A stretch of 64,000 bases of DNA from positions 1-64,000 of the forward strand of contig CAVXOW010000003.1 in assembly GCA_963763485.1 (NCBI GenBank). The letters run 5' to 3'. Below are positions 31,273 to 39,847 of this stretch, piece after piece; position 1 is the stretch's first letter, and the number at the start of each line of letters is the position of its first letter. The translations under genes were made by a program, and so were the position numbers. This DNA is from CAWCKS01 sp963763485. GTDB lineage: Bacteria; Pseudomonadota; Alphaproteobacteria; Rhizobiales; Xanthobacteraceae. The notes under the pieces are model-generated. The model had not been told where the DNA came from. It did no database searches and saw only the letters and a program-made list of their open reading frames with translations.

Positions 31273-32451
31273 ATGCGCCCCCTGCAGGGCATTCGCGTCA
31301 TCGATCTCACCCATGTGCTGGCGGGGCCGTTCTCGACGCATCAGCTCTGCATGCTCGGCGCCGACGTCATCAAGATCGAGCGGCCGGGGCAGGGCGATCA
31401 GACCCGTGGTCTTGCCTTGCAGCCGGAACTGAACGGGCTTGCACCAGGCTTTGTCTCGCTGAATTCCGGCAAGCGCTCCGTCGTGGTCGACCTCAAGACC
31501 GACGAAGGACGACAAGCGATCGAGCAACTGGTCGCGACCGCCGATGTGTTCGTTGAGAACTTTCGGCCTGGCAAGGCCGCGAAACTCGGGCTGACACCGG
31601 AGCGACTGCACGCAATCAATCCGCGCCTGATCTATTGCTCGATCTCGGGCTGGGGCCAGATCGGCCCCAATGCATCGCGCCCGGCTTACGACCACGTCAT
31701 CCAGGCGGCGACCGGAATGATGTCGCTACAAGGCGACAAGCCGGATGCGCCGCCGGTGAAAGTCGGCTTTCCCGTCATCGATATCGGCACCGGCATGCTG
31801 GCCGCCAATGCCATGCTGGCGGCGCTGCTGCGCCGGGCCAGGGGCGATACGGCGCCGATCGTGCTCGATGTTTCCATGGTCGACGCATCGGCGCTGCTGA
31901 TGGTCGGCGCGGTTGCGAACTACTGGCTTGCAGGCGTCGCACCTACCCGGGTCGGCAACCAGGGCTTTGTCGGCAGCCCCGGCGCCGACACGTTCCCGAC
32001 CGCCGACGGCTGGATCTCGACCGCCGCCAACACGCTGCATCACTTTCAAATCATGTGCGGCGTGCTCGGCCGTCCGGACATTCTCTCCAACAAGACGCTG
32101 CTGCCGAAGCTGCCGGATTCTCCGGAAGCGTTCCTCTCGGGCCTTGGCAATCCCGCGGTGCGCGAGGAATTGATCAAGGCGTTTGCGGCCGAAAGCGCCG
32201 CGGTCTGGGAAGAGCGCTTTGCCGCCGCGGGCGTGCCGGCGTCGAAGGTACAGACCGTGCCGTCCTATCTCGATGGCCACTATCTCGGGACCGGGCGCGC
32301 CGATGCCGCACTCGACACGCTCCCGCTCGGCCGAGCCACACCCGCACGCATTCTTCACGAGGGCTATCGCTGGACCGGCGAGGCTCATGCGCCGGTCGGG
32401 CATCCGCCTCGACTTGGTGAGCACACGAAAGCAATTCTTGGAAAGTTCTGA
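31273..32451 (+). CDS. CaiB/BaiF-family CoA-transferase
   Basis: 392 residues from ATG 31273 (MRPLQGIRVIDLTHVLAGPF). Class III CoA-transferase motifs are GADVIKIERPGQGDQTRG, the region SLNSGKRSVVVDLKTDEGRQ, the ADVFVENFRPG segment, and IYCSISGWGQIGP. The catalytic Asp is expected in RPAYDHVIQAATGMMS. These enzymes move CoA between organic acids. It is the first gene of a likely operon with an ABC importer, suggesting activation of an imported acid; the substrate is unknown. Confidence 0.9.
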   Translation: MRPLQGIRVIDLTHVLAGPFSTHQLCMLGADVIKIERPGQGDQTRGLALQPELNGLAPGFVSLNSGKRSVVVDLKTDEGRQAIEQLVATADVFVENFRPGKAAKLGLTPERLHAINPRLIYCSISGWGQIGPNASRPAYDHVIQAATGMMSLQGDKPDAPPVKVGFPVIDIGTGMLAANAMLAALLRRARGDTAPIVLDVSMVDASALLMVGAVANYWLAGVAPTRVGNQGFVGSPGADTFPTADGWISTAANTLHHFQIMCGVLGRPDILSNKTLLPKLPDSPEAFLSGLGNPAVREELIKAFAAESAAVWEERFAAAGVPASKVQTVPSYLDGHYLGTGRADAALDTLPLGRATPARILHEGYRWTGEAHAPVGHPPRLGEHTKAILGKF

Positions 32452-32559
32452 CATTTGAACACGTGACGAATGATCACGTGATGAAGAAACGCCGAATAAC
32501 TCTTGAGGAAACGCTCGGCGCAGGCGCTGCGTGCTTGGCCAGGCGAGGGAGCGAAGCAT

Positions 32560-33591
32560 ATGAGAAAATCGATTGTCGCGGGTGCGTTGCTCGCAAGTGT
32601 ATGCGCGGCAAGCGCGCTGATCCCGACGACGGCTCGAGCGCAAGACAAGCTCAGCGCCACCGTCGGCTACTACCCCGGTGCGCTGATTTCGTTACCGGCG
32701 CTGGTCGCCAACGACCAGAAATTCTTCGAAAAGAATGGACTCGCGGTCGAACTGGTCCCGATCGCAACCGGCCCCGCGATGACGGCCGCCGTCTCCAGCG
32801 GCAGCGTGACCTTCGTCAACAATTCCTGGGACAATCTTCTAGTCGCGGTCGACAAGGGGCTGCCGGTTCGTGGTGTCGCGGGATCGACGGTGAAGGTGCC
32901 GTTCGCCCTGATCTCGCGCAAAGATCTGCCGCTGCCGCATGCCGCGGAGGGCTATCCGGCTGTGATCAAGGACCTGGTCGGCAAGAACTGGGGCGTGCTC
33001 GCGCTCGGCGTTTCCGTGCATTTCATGGAGCAGGCGCTGTTGACCGACGCCGGCTACAAGATCGACGACGCCACGTTCCTTGCCGTCGGTTTGCCGGCGA
33101 CCGCGCGTCCGGCGCTACAGCGCGGTACAGTCGATGTCTACCTTAGCGTTGAGCCGCTACCGTCGATCGTCGCGGCGAAGGGTGAGGGCACGGTGATCGT
33201 CGACCTCGCGCAGAATCAGGGTCCAAAGGTCTTTCAGGACCTTGATTACAACGGCTGGTGGGCGTCGACCGCAACGCTGAAGGACAAGCCGGAGCTGGCG
33301 ACCCGCTTTGCGAAATCGCTGGAGGATGCCTACTGCTGGTACAGCAAACCTGAGAATCTCGACCAGGTCGTTGCCATCATGCAGCAGCATGCCAGTGTTC
33401 CCGATCTCTCCGCTGATGAATACAAAGCCATGGTGAAGCGCCTGCTGCCGACCTTCGGTGTCGGGATCACCAGCCGTTCCATCGATACCTGGTCGCGATT
33501 GCTCATGGACCACCAGCAGATCAGCGCAGCACGAACGCGGTCTGATATCATCGCCACGACTGCTCGAGAGAGCTTTGCCTGCGCCAGGTAG
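32560..33591 (+). CDS. ABC transporter substrate-binding protein (NMT1/SsuA-like)
   Basis: 343 residues from ATG 32560. A signal peptide (MRKSIVAGALLASVCAASAL, cleavage after ARA) is followed by an NMT1/taurine-type binding domain: LSATVGYYPGALISLPALVA, FFEKNGLAVELVPIATGPAM, TFVNNSWDNLLVAVDKGLPV and YLSVEPLPSIVAAKGEG. It lies 13 bp upstream of the ATPase gene. The ligand is probably a small organic or sulfonated acid, not determined. Confidence 0.88.
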   Translation: MRKSIVAGALLASVCAASALIPTTARAQDKLSATVGYYPGALISLPALVANDQKFFEKNGLAVELVPIATGPAMTAAVSSGSVTFVNNSWDNLLVAVDKGLPVRGVAGSTVKVPFALISRKDLPLPHAAEGYPAVIKDLVGKNWGVLALGVSVHFMEQALLTDAGYKIDDATFLAVGLPATARPALQRGTVDVYLSVEPLPSIVAAKGEGTVIVDLAQNQGPKVFQDLDYNGWWASTATLKDKPELATRFAKSLEDAYCWYSKPENLDQVVAIMQQHASVPDLSADEYKAMVKRLLPTFGVGITSRSIDTWSRLLMDHQQISAARTRSDIIATTARESFACAR

Positions 33592-33604
33592 GACGTGGCC
33601 CCGC

Positions 33605-34405
33605 ATGGCCCCGAGCGCAACAACGACGCGGGTGACAACGATCGCGCAGTCTGTCGATATCAGCGTGCGGGGTCTGGCCGTCAACTTCGGACGGTCGACC
33701 AATGCCTCGCAGGGCGTCGATCTCGCCGTCCGCGCGCGTGAATTCGTTGCTCTCGTCGGCGCGAGCGGCTGCGGAAAGACCACGCTGTTGAACGTGATTG
33801 CGGGGCTCGTTCCGGCGACAAGCGGAACGGTGACGATCAGGGACACGCCGCCGACCGCAGGCCGAGGGGACATCTGCTACATCCTGGCGCGCGATGCGCT
33901 GCTGCCGTGGCGGACCGTTCTCGGCAACGTCGAATATGGGCTCGAGCTTTCCGGCGTTGGCCGCGACGAGCGGCAACGGCGGGCGATGACGTTTGTCGAG
34001 CGGGTCGGACTCAGGGATTATCGAGACTTCTATCCATCAAAACTGTCGCAGGGCATGAGGCAGCGGGTGTCGCTGGCGCGTGCCTTTGCCGTCGAGCGGA
34101 AAATCTATTTGATGGATGAGCCGTTCAGCGCACTGGATTCGCAAACCAAGCTGATGCTTCACGATCAACTGCTCGGTCTTTGGGAAACGAGCCGCGCGAC
34201 CGTCGTGTTCGTGACGCACGACATCGGCGAAGCGATCACGCTGGCGGATCGGGTGATCGTGATGGCGAAGAAGGGGACGGGCGTCGCCGCGGAAATTCGC
34301 GTCGACCTGCCGCGACCGCGATCGGCCGACGCGTTGCAGGCGGACGCGCGCTATCACGACCTCTATCGCAAGACCTGGACAGCGTTGAAGGCGAGCACGC
34401 AATGA
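33605..34405 (+). CDS. ABC transporter ATP-binding protein (SsuB/TauB-like)
   Basis: 266 residues from ATG 33605. Walker A is GASGCGKTT, the Q-loop region is unusual (CYILARDALLPWRTV, with no Gln where nitrate/taurine ATPases have FQ), the signature is LSQGMRQRVSLARA, Walker B is IYLMDEPFSALD, and the H-loop is VTHDIGEA. The replaced Q-loop Gln may be real or a variant. The stop overlaps the permease start by 4 bp. Confidence 0.9.
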   Translation: MAPSATTTRVTTIAQSVDISVRGLAVNFGRSTNASQGVDLAVRAREFVALVGASGCGKTTLLNVIAGLVPATSGTVTIRDTPPTAGRGDICYILARDALLPWRTVLGNVEYGLELSGVGRDERQRRAMTFVERVGLRDYRDFYPSKLSQGMRQRVSLARAFAVERKIYLMDEPFSALDSQTKLMLHDQLLGLWETSRATVVFVTHDIGEAITLADRVIVMAKKGTGVAAEIRVDLPRPRSADALQADARYHDLYRKTWTALKASTQ

Positions 34406-35229
34406 CTGATCTCACCAGTTCCGAAGCGGATCTCGGTTCGGCAACCAGGTCAGGCGGCCGCTCGATGCCTCTGTTCGCTGCCCGCGCGCTGTTTCTGGCG
34501 CTGGTCCTTGCAATCTGGCAGGGCGCCGTGGCCGCAGGCTTCGCCGACGCCGCCTTCGTATCGACACCAGCCGGCGTCGCGCAATCGCTCTGGCTGCTGT
34601 TCAGGAACGGGGACGTTCTTCCCAATCTGGGCACCACGCTGATCGAGATAGCGATCGCGTTCGCTGCGTCGGTCGTGTTCGGGATCGCGTCAGCCGTTGT
34701 TCTCGACCGCAATGCCTGGCTGAACCGGATCATCTCGCCGTTCCTGACCGCGTTGAACAGCATGCCGCGCATCGCGCTTGGGCCGCTGTTCATCCTGTGG
34801 TTCGGCATCGGCATCGCGTCCAAGGTGGTGCTGGCGTTCTCGCTCGGCTACTTCATCATGTTGCTGTCGACGCTGGGCGGCCTGAAAAACGTCGATCGCG
34901 ACCTGCTGTTGATGTCGCGCCTGTTCGGAGCCTCCGAGCTTCGTCTGTTCCGCCACGTTCGCCTGCCGTGGGCGCTGCCCGGCATTTTCGCAGGCCTCAA
35001 GCTGACACTGATCTATTGCAGCGCCGGCGCCGTGATCGGCGAAATGATCGCCGCCAAGAGCGGTCTTGGCCTTCTGGTGCAAACCTTCAGCGGCCGCTTC
35101 GACGTCGCCGGCGTGATGGCGCTGATCCTGATTGTCGCTTTGATGGTGATGACCCTGACATCGCTGATGGAGCTGACCGAACGTCGCCTCCTGGAATGGA
35201 GCAAGGGCAGTACGGACGTGCCGGGGTGA
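34402..35229 (+). CDS. ABC transporter permease (SsuC/TauC-like)
   Basis: 275 residues from ATG 34402, overlapping the ATPase stop as ATGA. It has about six membrane segments and the BPD_transp_1 coupling motif (LLLMSRLFGASELRLFRHV, followed by RLPWALPGIFAGLK). It completes the importer with the upstream ATPase and NMT1-type binding protein. Confidence 0.9.
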   Translation: MTDLTSSEADLGSATRSGGRSMPLFAARALFLALVLAIWQGAVAAGFADAAFVSTPAGVAQSLWLLFRNGDVLPNLGTTLIEIAIAFAASVVFGIASAVVLDRNAWLNRIISPFLTALNSMPRIALGPLFILWFGIGIASKVVLAFSLGYFIMLLSTLGGLKNVDRDLLLMSRLFGASELRLFRHVRLPWALPGIFAGLKLTLIYCSAGAVIGEMIAAKSGLGLLVQTFSGRFDVAGVMALILIVALMVMTLTSLMELTERRLLEWSKGSTDVPG

Positions 35230-35299
35230 GGGCGTCGTTGCCAGATCCGCACAGGGCCAAATCAAACAACAGCCGCCGCGAAGGCGCATGGAGGAGATG

Positions 35300-36832
35300 A
35301 TGTTCAACCTGCTTTATCGAAAGCCATTCAAGGCGTTTGTCTTATCGATTGCCGCAACATTGCTTGCCCTCGCCAATGCGGGTGTGAGCGCGGAGGGACC
35401 AAAAAAAGGCGGCTCACTCAGCGTTGCGCTCGAAACCGACCAGACCACGCTCGATCCGCTCGGCATGTCGTCGTTCGTCGAACGTCAGGGCGGCATGCTG
35501 CTGTACGACACGCTGCTCGGCATGGACGCCAAGGGCAACATCGTTCCCGGCATCGCCGAGAAGATCGAGACAGCGCCTGACGCCACGTCGTTCAAACTGA
35601 CGCTGCACAAGGGCGTGAAGTTCGCGGACGGCACGGACTACGACGCCGCGGCTGTCGTCAAGAATTTCCAGCGCATCATGGACCCGAAGAACAAGTGCAA
35701 GTGCGCCTCGGAAGTCGCGGCGATCGACACGGTCGAAGCCACTGGTCCGCTCGAGGTGGCGATCAAAGCCAAGACCCCGGCGGCGAACTTTCCGGCGACG
35801 CTCGCCGACATCGTCGGCATGGTGGTCTCGCCCGCGGCGGTCGAGAAGTATGGCGCCGACTTCGGCAACTACGGCGTCGGCGCTGGTCCGTTCAAGCTGA
35901 AGGAATGGCGGCGGGGCGACCGCGTCGTGCTCGAACGCAACGCGTATTACTGGCGGGGTCCGGTCAACCTCGATGAGGTCGTGCTGCGCCCGATCGGCGA
36001 TGGTCAAACCCGTTACGCGAGTTTGAAGGCCGGCGACGTCGACGTCATCATGAACGCCGGGGCAAAGGACGTGCTGGACGCCGAGAGGCAGAAGACGCTT
36101 CAGGTGTTCAACCCGGGCAGCCTCGGAACGCTGTTCGTTCAGCTCAACCTCAAGGCCCCCGACGTCTCCGACGTGCGGGTGCGGCAGGCGCTGGCCTACG
36201 CACTTGACCGCGAGGCCTACAACAAGGTGATCAATGGCGGCCTTTACAAGATCGCCTCGACGCCGTTCGGCAGCGGTCTCGCGCCGCATGAGCAGGTCGA
36301 CGGCTACCCGAAGTACGATCTGGCCAAGGCGAAACAGCTCGTCGCCGACTACGGCAAGCCGATCAAGATCAACCTGATCGTCAGTTCCGCACCGGCGGCG
36401 GTGCTTGGCGGGCAGGCGCTGCAACAGATGTGGAAGAAAGCGGGCATCGAGACCGAAGTCATTCCGACCGAAGCGACGCAGGCGATCAAGATGGCCTTCG
36501 CGCACGATTATCAGGCGATGGCGTTCCGCTGGGCGGGCGGCACCGATCCGGACAAGAACGTCTACCAGTTCTTCCACACCGGCGGCGCCATCAATCTCGT
36601 CAATTATTCCGATCCGGAGATGGACAAGCTGCTCGACGCCGGCCGCGCCACCGTTGATACCGCGGCGCGGCTGAAGATCTATCGCCAGATCAGCGACAAG
36701 CTGGCGAAGGATTTGCCCTACCTGTTCCTGAATTATTTCGAGAACATTGCGCTGGCGGGTTCGTCAGTGAAGGGCCTGGTCTCGGTTCCCGACGGGCTGT
36801 TGCGCCTGGGTCCGGTCTGGAAGGAAAAGTGA
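35300..36832 (+). CDS. Family 5 extracellular solute-binding protein (DppA/OppA-like)
   Basis: 510 residues. ATG 35300 is preferred because GGAGG (35290-35294) lies 5 nt upstream; ATGs at 35288 and 35297 overlap or abut that site. The signal peptide (FVLSIAATLLALANAGVSAE) is followed by an SBP_bac_5 domain: ETDQTTLDPLGMSSFVERQG, KFADGTDYDAAAVVKNFQRI, VGAGPFKLKEWRRGDRVVLE and DVRVRQALAYALDREAYNK. No family 5 permease or ATPase is nearby, so this second binding protein is an orphan in the cluster. Confidence 0.9.
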   Translation: MFNLLYRKPFKAFVLSIAATLLALANAGVSAEGPKKGGSLSVALETDQTTLDPLGMSSFVERQGGMLLYDTLLGMDAKGNIVPGIAEKIETAPDATSFKLTLHKGVKFADGTDYDAAAVVKNFQRIMDPKNKCKCASEVAAIDTVEATGPLEVAIKAKTPAANFPATLADIVGMVVSPAAVEKYGADFGNYGVGAGPFKLKEWRRGDRVVLERNAYYWRGPVNLDEVVLRPIGDGQTRYASLKAGDVDVIMNAGAKDVLDAERQKTLQVFNPGSLGTLFVQLNLKAPDVSDVRVRQALAYALDREAYNKVINGGLYKIASTPFGSGLAPHEQVDGYPKYDLAKAKQLVADYGKPIKINLIVSSAPAAVLGGQALQQMWKKAGIETEVIPTEATQAIKMAFAHDYQAMAFRWAGGTDPDKNVYQFFHTGGAINLVNYSDPEMDKLLDAGRATVDTAARLKIYRQISDKLAKDLPYLFLNYFENIALAGSSVKGLVSVPDGLLRLGPVWKEK

Positions 36833-37220
36833 GCCGCCGCATCATGAAGCGGTCTTCAACGCCGACGAGGACATGTCGCCACCCGCAGAACAGCGTTAAC
36901 GCGAGCGACGGCGCGCGCGAAAAGGCAAGTCTTGATGCGCGCTGCGCTGTTTACCAAACAACACCCCTAGGGTTTTGCCTACCTTGTCAGGCAAGGTCCA
37001 GTAAGCGAAACGCTGCGCAGCGGTCGATGCGTGAAAGCATTTCCGTGTTCGGCTGCGCCTAACCCATCATTGGATGATCGCCCGCCTTGTGTCCAATCGC
37101 CGCGATCATGGCGCGCTTGGTTGGCCGCGAGGCCGCAATGCCACGACGGCGCGCCGCGAAGTATTGTCGATAGAGCGGCAACATCGTCGCGAAACGAATG
37201 GACAGGGACGGACTGACTGG
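36833..37220. other. Intergenic region with a small hairpin
   Basis: A stretch of 388 bp without a convincing gene. A 6-bp stem (ACCTTG/CAAGGT, about 36979-36996) lies near the middle, in an AT-richer patch. It may hold the terminator of the solute-binding protein operon and the promoter of the next gene. Confidence 0.5.
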
Positions 37221-37511
37221 ATGAGGCCAAAAAAATACGAGCACACGCTGGAGCTGCTGGTGTACGACGTCGCCAAATTGCGCGCCCATGCGCTCAAGGT
37301 ATGGATCGAGGAGGGCAGGCCCGAGGGAGCGTTCGCCGATTACGAGGCGTCGGTCGATGACGACGGCGAGCCTTATGATCCGGTGAGCATTTATCTCGGC
37401 ATCATCTTCAACGGCGATATTGACGAGGCCAGCCTTCAGGAAACTGACACCAGGACGGGCGAGGTCGATATGATAACGGCGCTGTGGCCGCCGACGGACA
37501 CGTTGCAATAG
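37221..37511 (+). CDS. Hypothetical protein
   Basis: 96 residues from ATG 37221 (MRPKKYEHTLELLVYDVAKL). It is acidic, with no signal peptide or membrane segment, and reads as a small cytoplasmic helical protein (EDASVDDDGEP-like acidic patch in the middle). I do not recognise the family. Downstream of it is an uncoding spacer to the NIPSNAP gene. Confidence 0.6.
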   Translation: MRPKKYEHTLELLVYDVAKLRAHALKVWIEEGRPEGAFADYEASVDDDGEPYDPVSIYLGIIFNGDIDEASLQETDTRTGEVDMITALWPPTDTLQ

Positions 37512-37683
37512 CCTCGCTGTTTTTGGGGGGTTGTCTCGCAAGCGGGACGAACGTGTTCGCGCCGTCCGTTGTCGCCGCGCACAGTTCGATCGCCGTCGAA
37601 GCCTTCGTCGCCCAGCCGCACTAGATCAGGAGCAGCGTCTGCTGACACATCCAGACGCGTTGCCCTGTTTTAGGAGGATGTTC

Positions 37684-37989
37684 ATGGCGATCACGGTGTT
37701 CATCCGTTACCAGCTCGATCCGTTCAAGCGCGCGCAGTTCGAGGACTACGCAAAGCGCTGGCTCGACATCATCCCGAAGTGCGGCGGCAATGTCGTCGGC
37801 TACTGGATGCCGCACGAAGGCACCAACAACATCGCGTTCGGCCTGATCTCGTTCGACAGCCTTGCGTCCTACGAAGCCTATCGCGCAAAACTGCGCGGCG
37901 ATGACGAAGGCATGGCAAACTTCCGCTTCGCTGAAGAAAACCGTTTGATTGTCGCCGAAGAGAGGACCTTCCTGCGGAAGGTGAGTTGA
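37684..37989 (+). CDS. NIPSNAP-family protein
   Basis: 101 residues. ATG 37684 is chosen because AGGAGG ends 6 nt upstream; the ATG at 37678 directly abuts that site. The ferredoxin-like NIPSNAP pattern is TVFIRYQLDPFKRAQFEDYA, GNVVGYWMPHEGTNNIAFGL and FDSLASYEAYRAKL. The function is unknown. A TetR-type operator follows the gene. Confidence 0.85.
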   Translation: MAITVFIRYQLDPFKRAQFEDYAKRWLDIIPKCGGNVVGYWMPHEGTNNIAFGLISFDSLASYEAYRAKLRGDDEGMANFRFAEENRLIVAEERTFLRKVS

Positions 37990-37995
37990 TCTTGC

Positions 37996-38018
37996 CATAC
38001 CGACCGTTGGTCGGTATG
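37996..38018. promoter_or_regulatory. TetR-type operator palindrome
   Basis: CATACCGACC and GGTCGGTATG are perfect 10-bp arms around GTT, the classic layout of TetR-family operators in this group. It starts 7 bp after the NIPSNAP gene and lies 45 bp before the PEP-mutase-fold gene. It could also form a hairpin at the NIPSNAP end, but there is no T-tract. Confidence 0.65.
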
Positions 38019-38062
38019 TTGTGATCGAATGTCGCGGGCAGGGCCCAACCGGGAGAGCAAAG

Positions 38063-38890
38063 ATGTCCACCAATCTGGCACAAAGGCGCGCGGAGTTCCG
38101 CAAGTTGCACGACACCGGTTGTTTCGTGATTCCGAACCCCTGGGACATCGGCAGTGCCGTCCTGTTGCGCTCGCTCGGCTTCAAGGCGCTCGCCTCGACC
38201 AGCGCGGGTTTCGCCTGGTCGGTCGGGCGCACCGACTATGGTTTGAAGCGCGATGACGTGTTGCAGCATCTCACCATGCTGAGCGCCGCGACCGATCTTC
38301 CTGTCAACGCCGACTACGAGAACGGCTTTGCCGATAGTCCGGAGGATGTCGCAGTGAGCGTGACGCAGTGCGTCGCGACCGGCGTCTCTGGCCTCTCGAT
38401 CGAGAACCGCACCAACGATCCGAAAAAGCCGCTTTATGAGGACTCGCTAGCGGTCGAACGGATCCGCGCCTCGCGCGGCGCTATCGATGCGACGGGCAGC
38501 AACGTGCTGCTGGTCGCTCGATGCGAAGGTTTCCTGGTCGGCCAGCCCGATCTCGCCGCGACCATCAAGCGGCTGCAGGCGTTTGCGGAAGCCGGTGCCG
38601 ATTGTCTTTATCCGCCGGGGATATCGACGAAAGAGCAGATTTCCGCCGTGGTCAAAGCGGTCGCGCCAAAACCGGTCAATATCCTGATCGGCGGCAAGAC
38701 CGATCTCACCGTGCCTGTTCTTGCCGAACTCGGCGTGCGTCGTGTCAGCCTCGGCGGTGCGCTCGCCCGCGCCGCCTGGGGCGGTTTTATGCGCGCAGCA
38801 TTGGAAATCCGCGACAAGGGCACCTTCAACGAGTTCGGCAACGCGCATCCAGGCGCCGAGCTGCAGAAGATCTTTGCCGCGCCGCGCTGA
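38063..38890 (+). CDS. Isocitrate lyase/PEP mutase superfamily protein
   Basis: 275 residues from ATG 38063 (MSTNLAQRRAEFRKLHDTGC). The TIM-barrel pattern is CFVIPNPWDIGSAVLLRSLG, LPVNADYENGFADSPEDV (Asp/Glu metal region), GLSIENRTNDP and ADCLYPPGISTKEQI. The KKCGH-type catalytic loop of isocitrate lyase is absent, so this is one of the uncharacterised carboxyvinyl-phosphonate/oxaloacetate-lyase-like branch members. The upstream palindrome suggests TetR control. Confidence 0.87.
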   Translation: MSTNLAQRRAEFRKLHDTGCFVIPNPWDIGSAVLLRSLGFKALASTSAGFAWSVGRTDYGLKRDDVLQHLTMLSAATDLPVNADYENGFADSPEDVAVSVTQCVATGVSGLSIENRTNDPKKPLYEDSLAVERIRASRGAIDATGSNVLLVARCEGFLVGQPDLAATIKRLQAFAEAGADCLYPPGISTKEQISAVVKAVAPKPVNILIGGKTDLTVPVLAELGVRRVSLGGALARAAWGGFMRAALEIRDKGTFNEFGNAHPGAELQKIFAAPR

Positions 38891-39002
38891 AGCGTGATGA
38901 ACTTAACTCCGCCCATTCCCGCGACAGTCTGGCGAAGCAATTGCTTCGCCATCAGAATCCGGGAGCGATCGAACAAAGCTTTGATTGTTGGGCAAAAACT
39001 GG

Positions 39003-39022
39003 GTTCCCGCGTCCGCGGGAAC
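39003..39022. repeat. Palindrome between convergent genes
   Basis: GTTCCCGCG and CGCGGGAAC are perfect 9-bp arms around TC. It is REP-like, and may also serve as a bidirectional terminator between the PEP-mutase-fold gene and aat. Confidence 0.55.
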
Positions 39023-39070
39023 GAGCGGTGGAGGGCACCGTCGATTCAATTTCAGCTTATCCCGCTTCAG

Positions 39071-39745
39071 CTACTTATTCTCGATAATCCGGAGCGCCGC
39101 GTCGCCACTGATCGACGCCTCGATCGGTAGCGCCGCAAAATTGCCCTGGTGCAGCAGCGCGACGTCGAGTTCGGTACGGTAGCGCCGGCGCGGCACTTCG
39201 ATCGCGCCAAAACTGCGCAAATGCTCGGTGACAAATTGCGTGTCGAGCAACACGAAGCCGCCGGCGATCAGCCGCGCGACGAGGTGCACCAGCGCAACCT
39301 TCGAAGCGTCGCGCGCATGGTGGAACATGCTCTCGCCGAAGAACGCGCCGCCGAGCGAAACGCCGTAGAGCCCGCCGGCGAGCTGATCGCCGTCCCAGGC
39401 CTCGAGGCTGTGGCAATGGCCGAGCTTGTGCAGCGCCGTATAGAGATTGCGGATGCGGCGGTTGATCCAGGTGTTCTCGCGTCCCATCCGCGGCGCGGCG
39501 CAGCCGTCGATCACCTCGTCGAACGCGCGATTGACGGTCACGATGTAGCGATCGGACCGCACCGTGCGCGCCAGCCGCGCGCTGATGTGGAAGTTGTCGA
39601 GCGGGATGACGCCGCGTTGCTCGGGCTCGACCCAGAACAGCGTGGGGTCGTCAGCGCTTTCCGCCATCGGAAAGATGCCGCAGGCATAGGCGCGCAGCAG
39701 CACTTCCGGCGTGATCTCGGCGTTGACGTTGTCGCGTGATGTCAT
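39071..39745 (-). CDS. aat: Leucyl/phenylalanyl-tRNA--protein transferase
   Basis: 224 residues from ATG 39745. Aat adds Leu or Phe from aminoacyl-tRNA to the N-terminus of proteins bearing basic residues, feeding the ClpAP N-end pathway. Motifs are YACGIFPMAESADDP, FWVEPEQRGVIPLD, HSLEAWDGDQLAGGLYG, FFGESMFHHARDASK and LLDTQFVTEHLRSFGA. It is downstream of accC on the same strand, as in other bradyrhizobia. Confidence 0.93.
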   Translation of the reverse strand: MTSRDNVNAEITPEVLLRAYACGIFPMAESADDPTLFWVEPEQRGVIPLDNFHISARLARTVRSDRYIVTVNRAFDEVIDGCAAPRMGRENTWINRRIRNLYTALHKLGHCHSLEAWDGDQLAGGLYGVSLGGAFFGESMFHHARDASKVALVHLVARLIAGGFVLLDTQFVTEHLRSFGAIEVPRRRYRTELDVALLHQGNFAALPIEASISGDAALRIIENK

Positions 39746-39847
39746 CGTCCCGACTATATGCGCATCGGCGGCGGAAGCGGAAGGCTTGACCTTTCCGACA
39801 TCGCGGGTCCAATCGCGCTGGTTCCCGAGCCGACAGCTCGTCAACGG

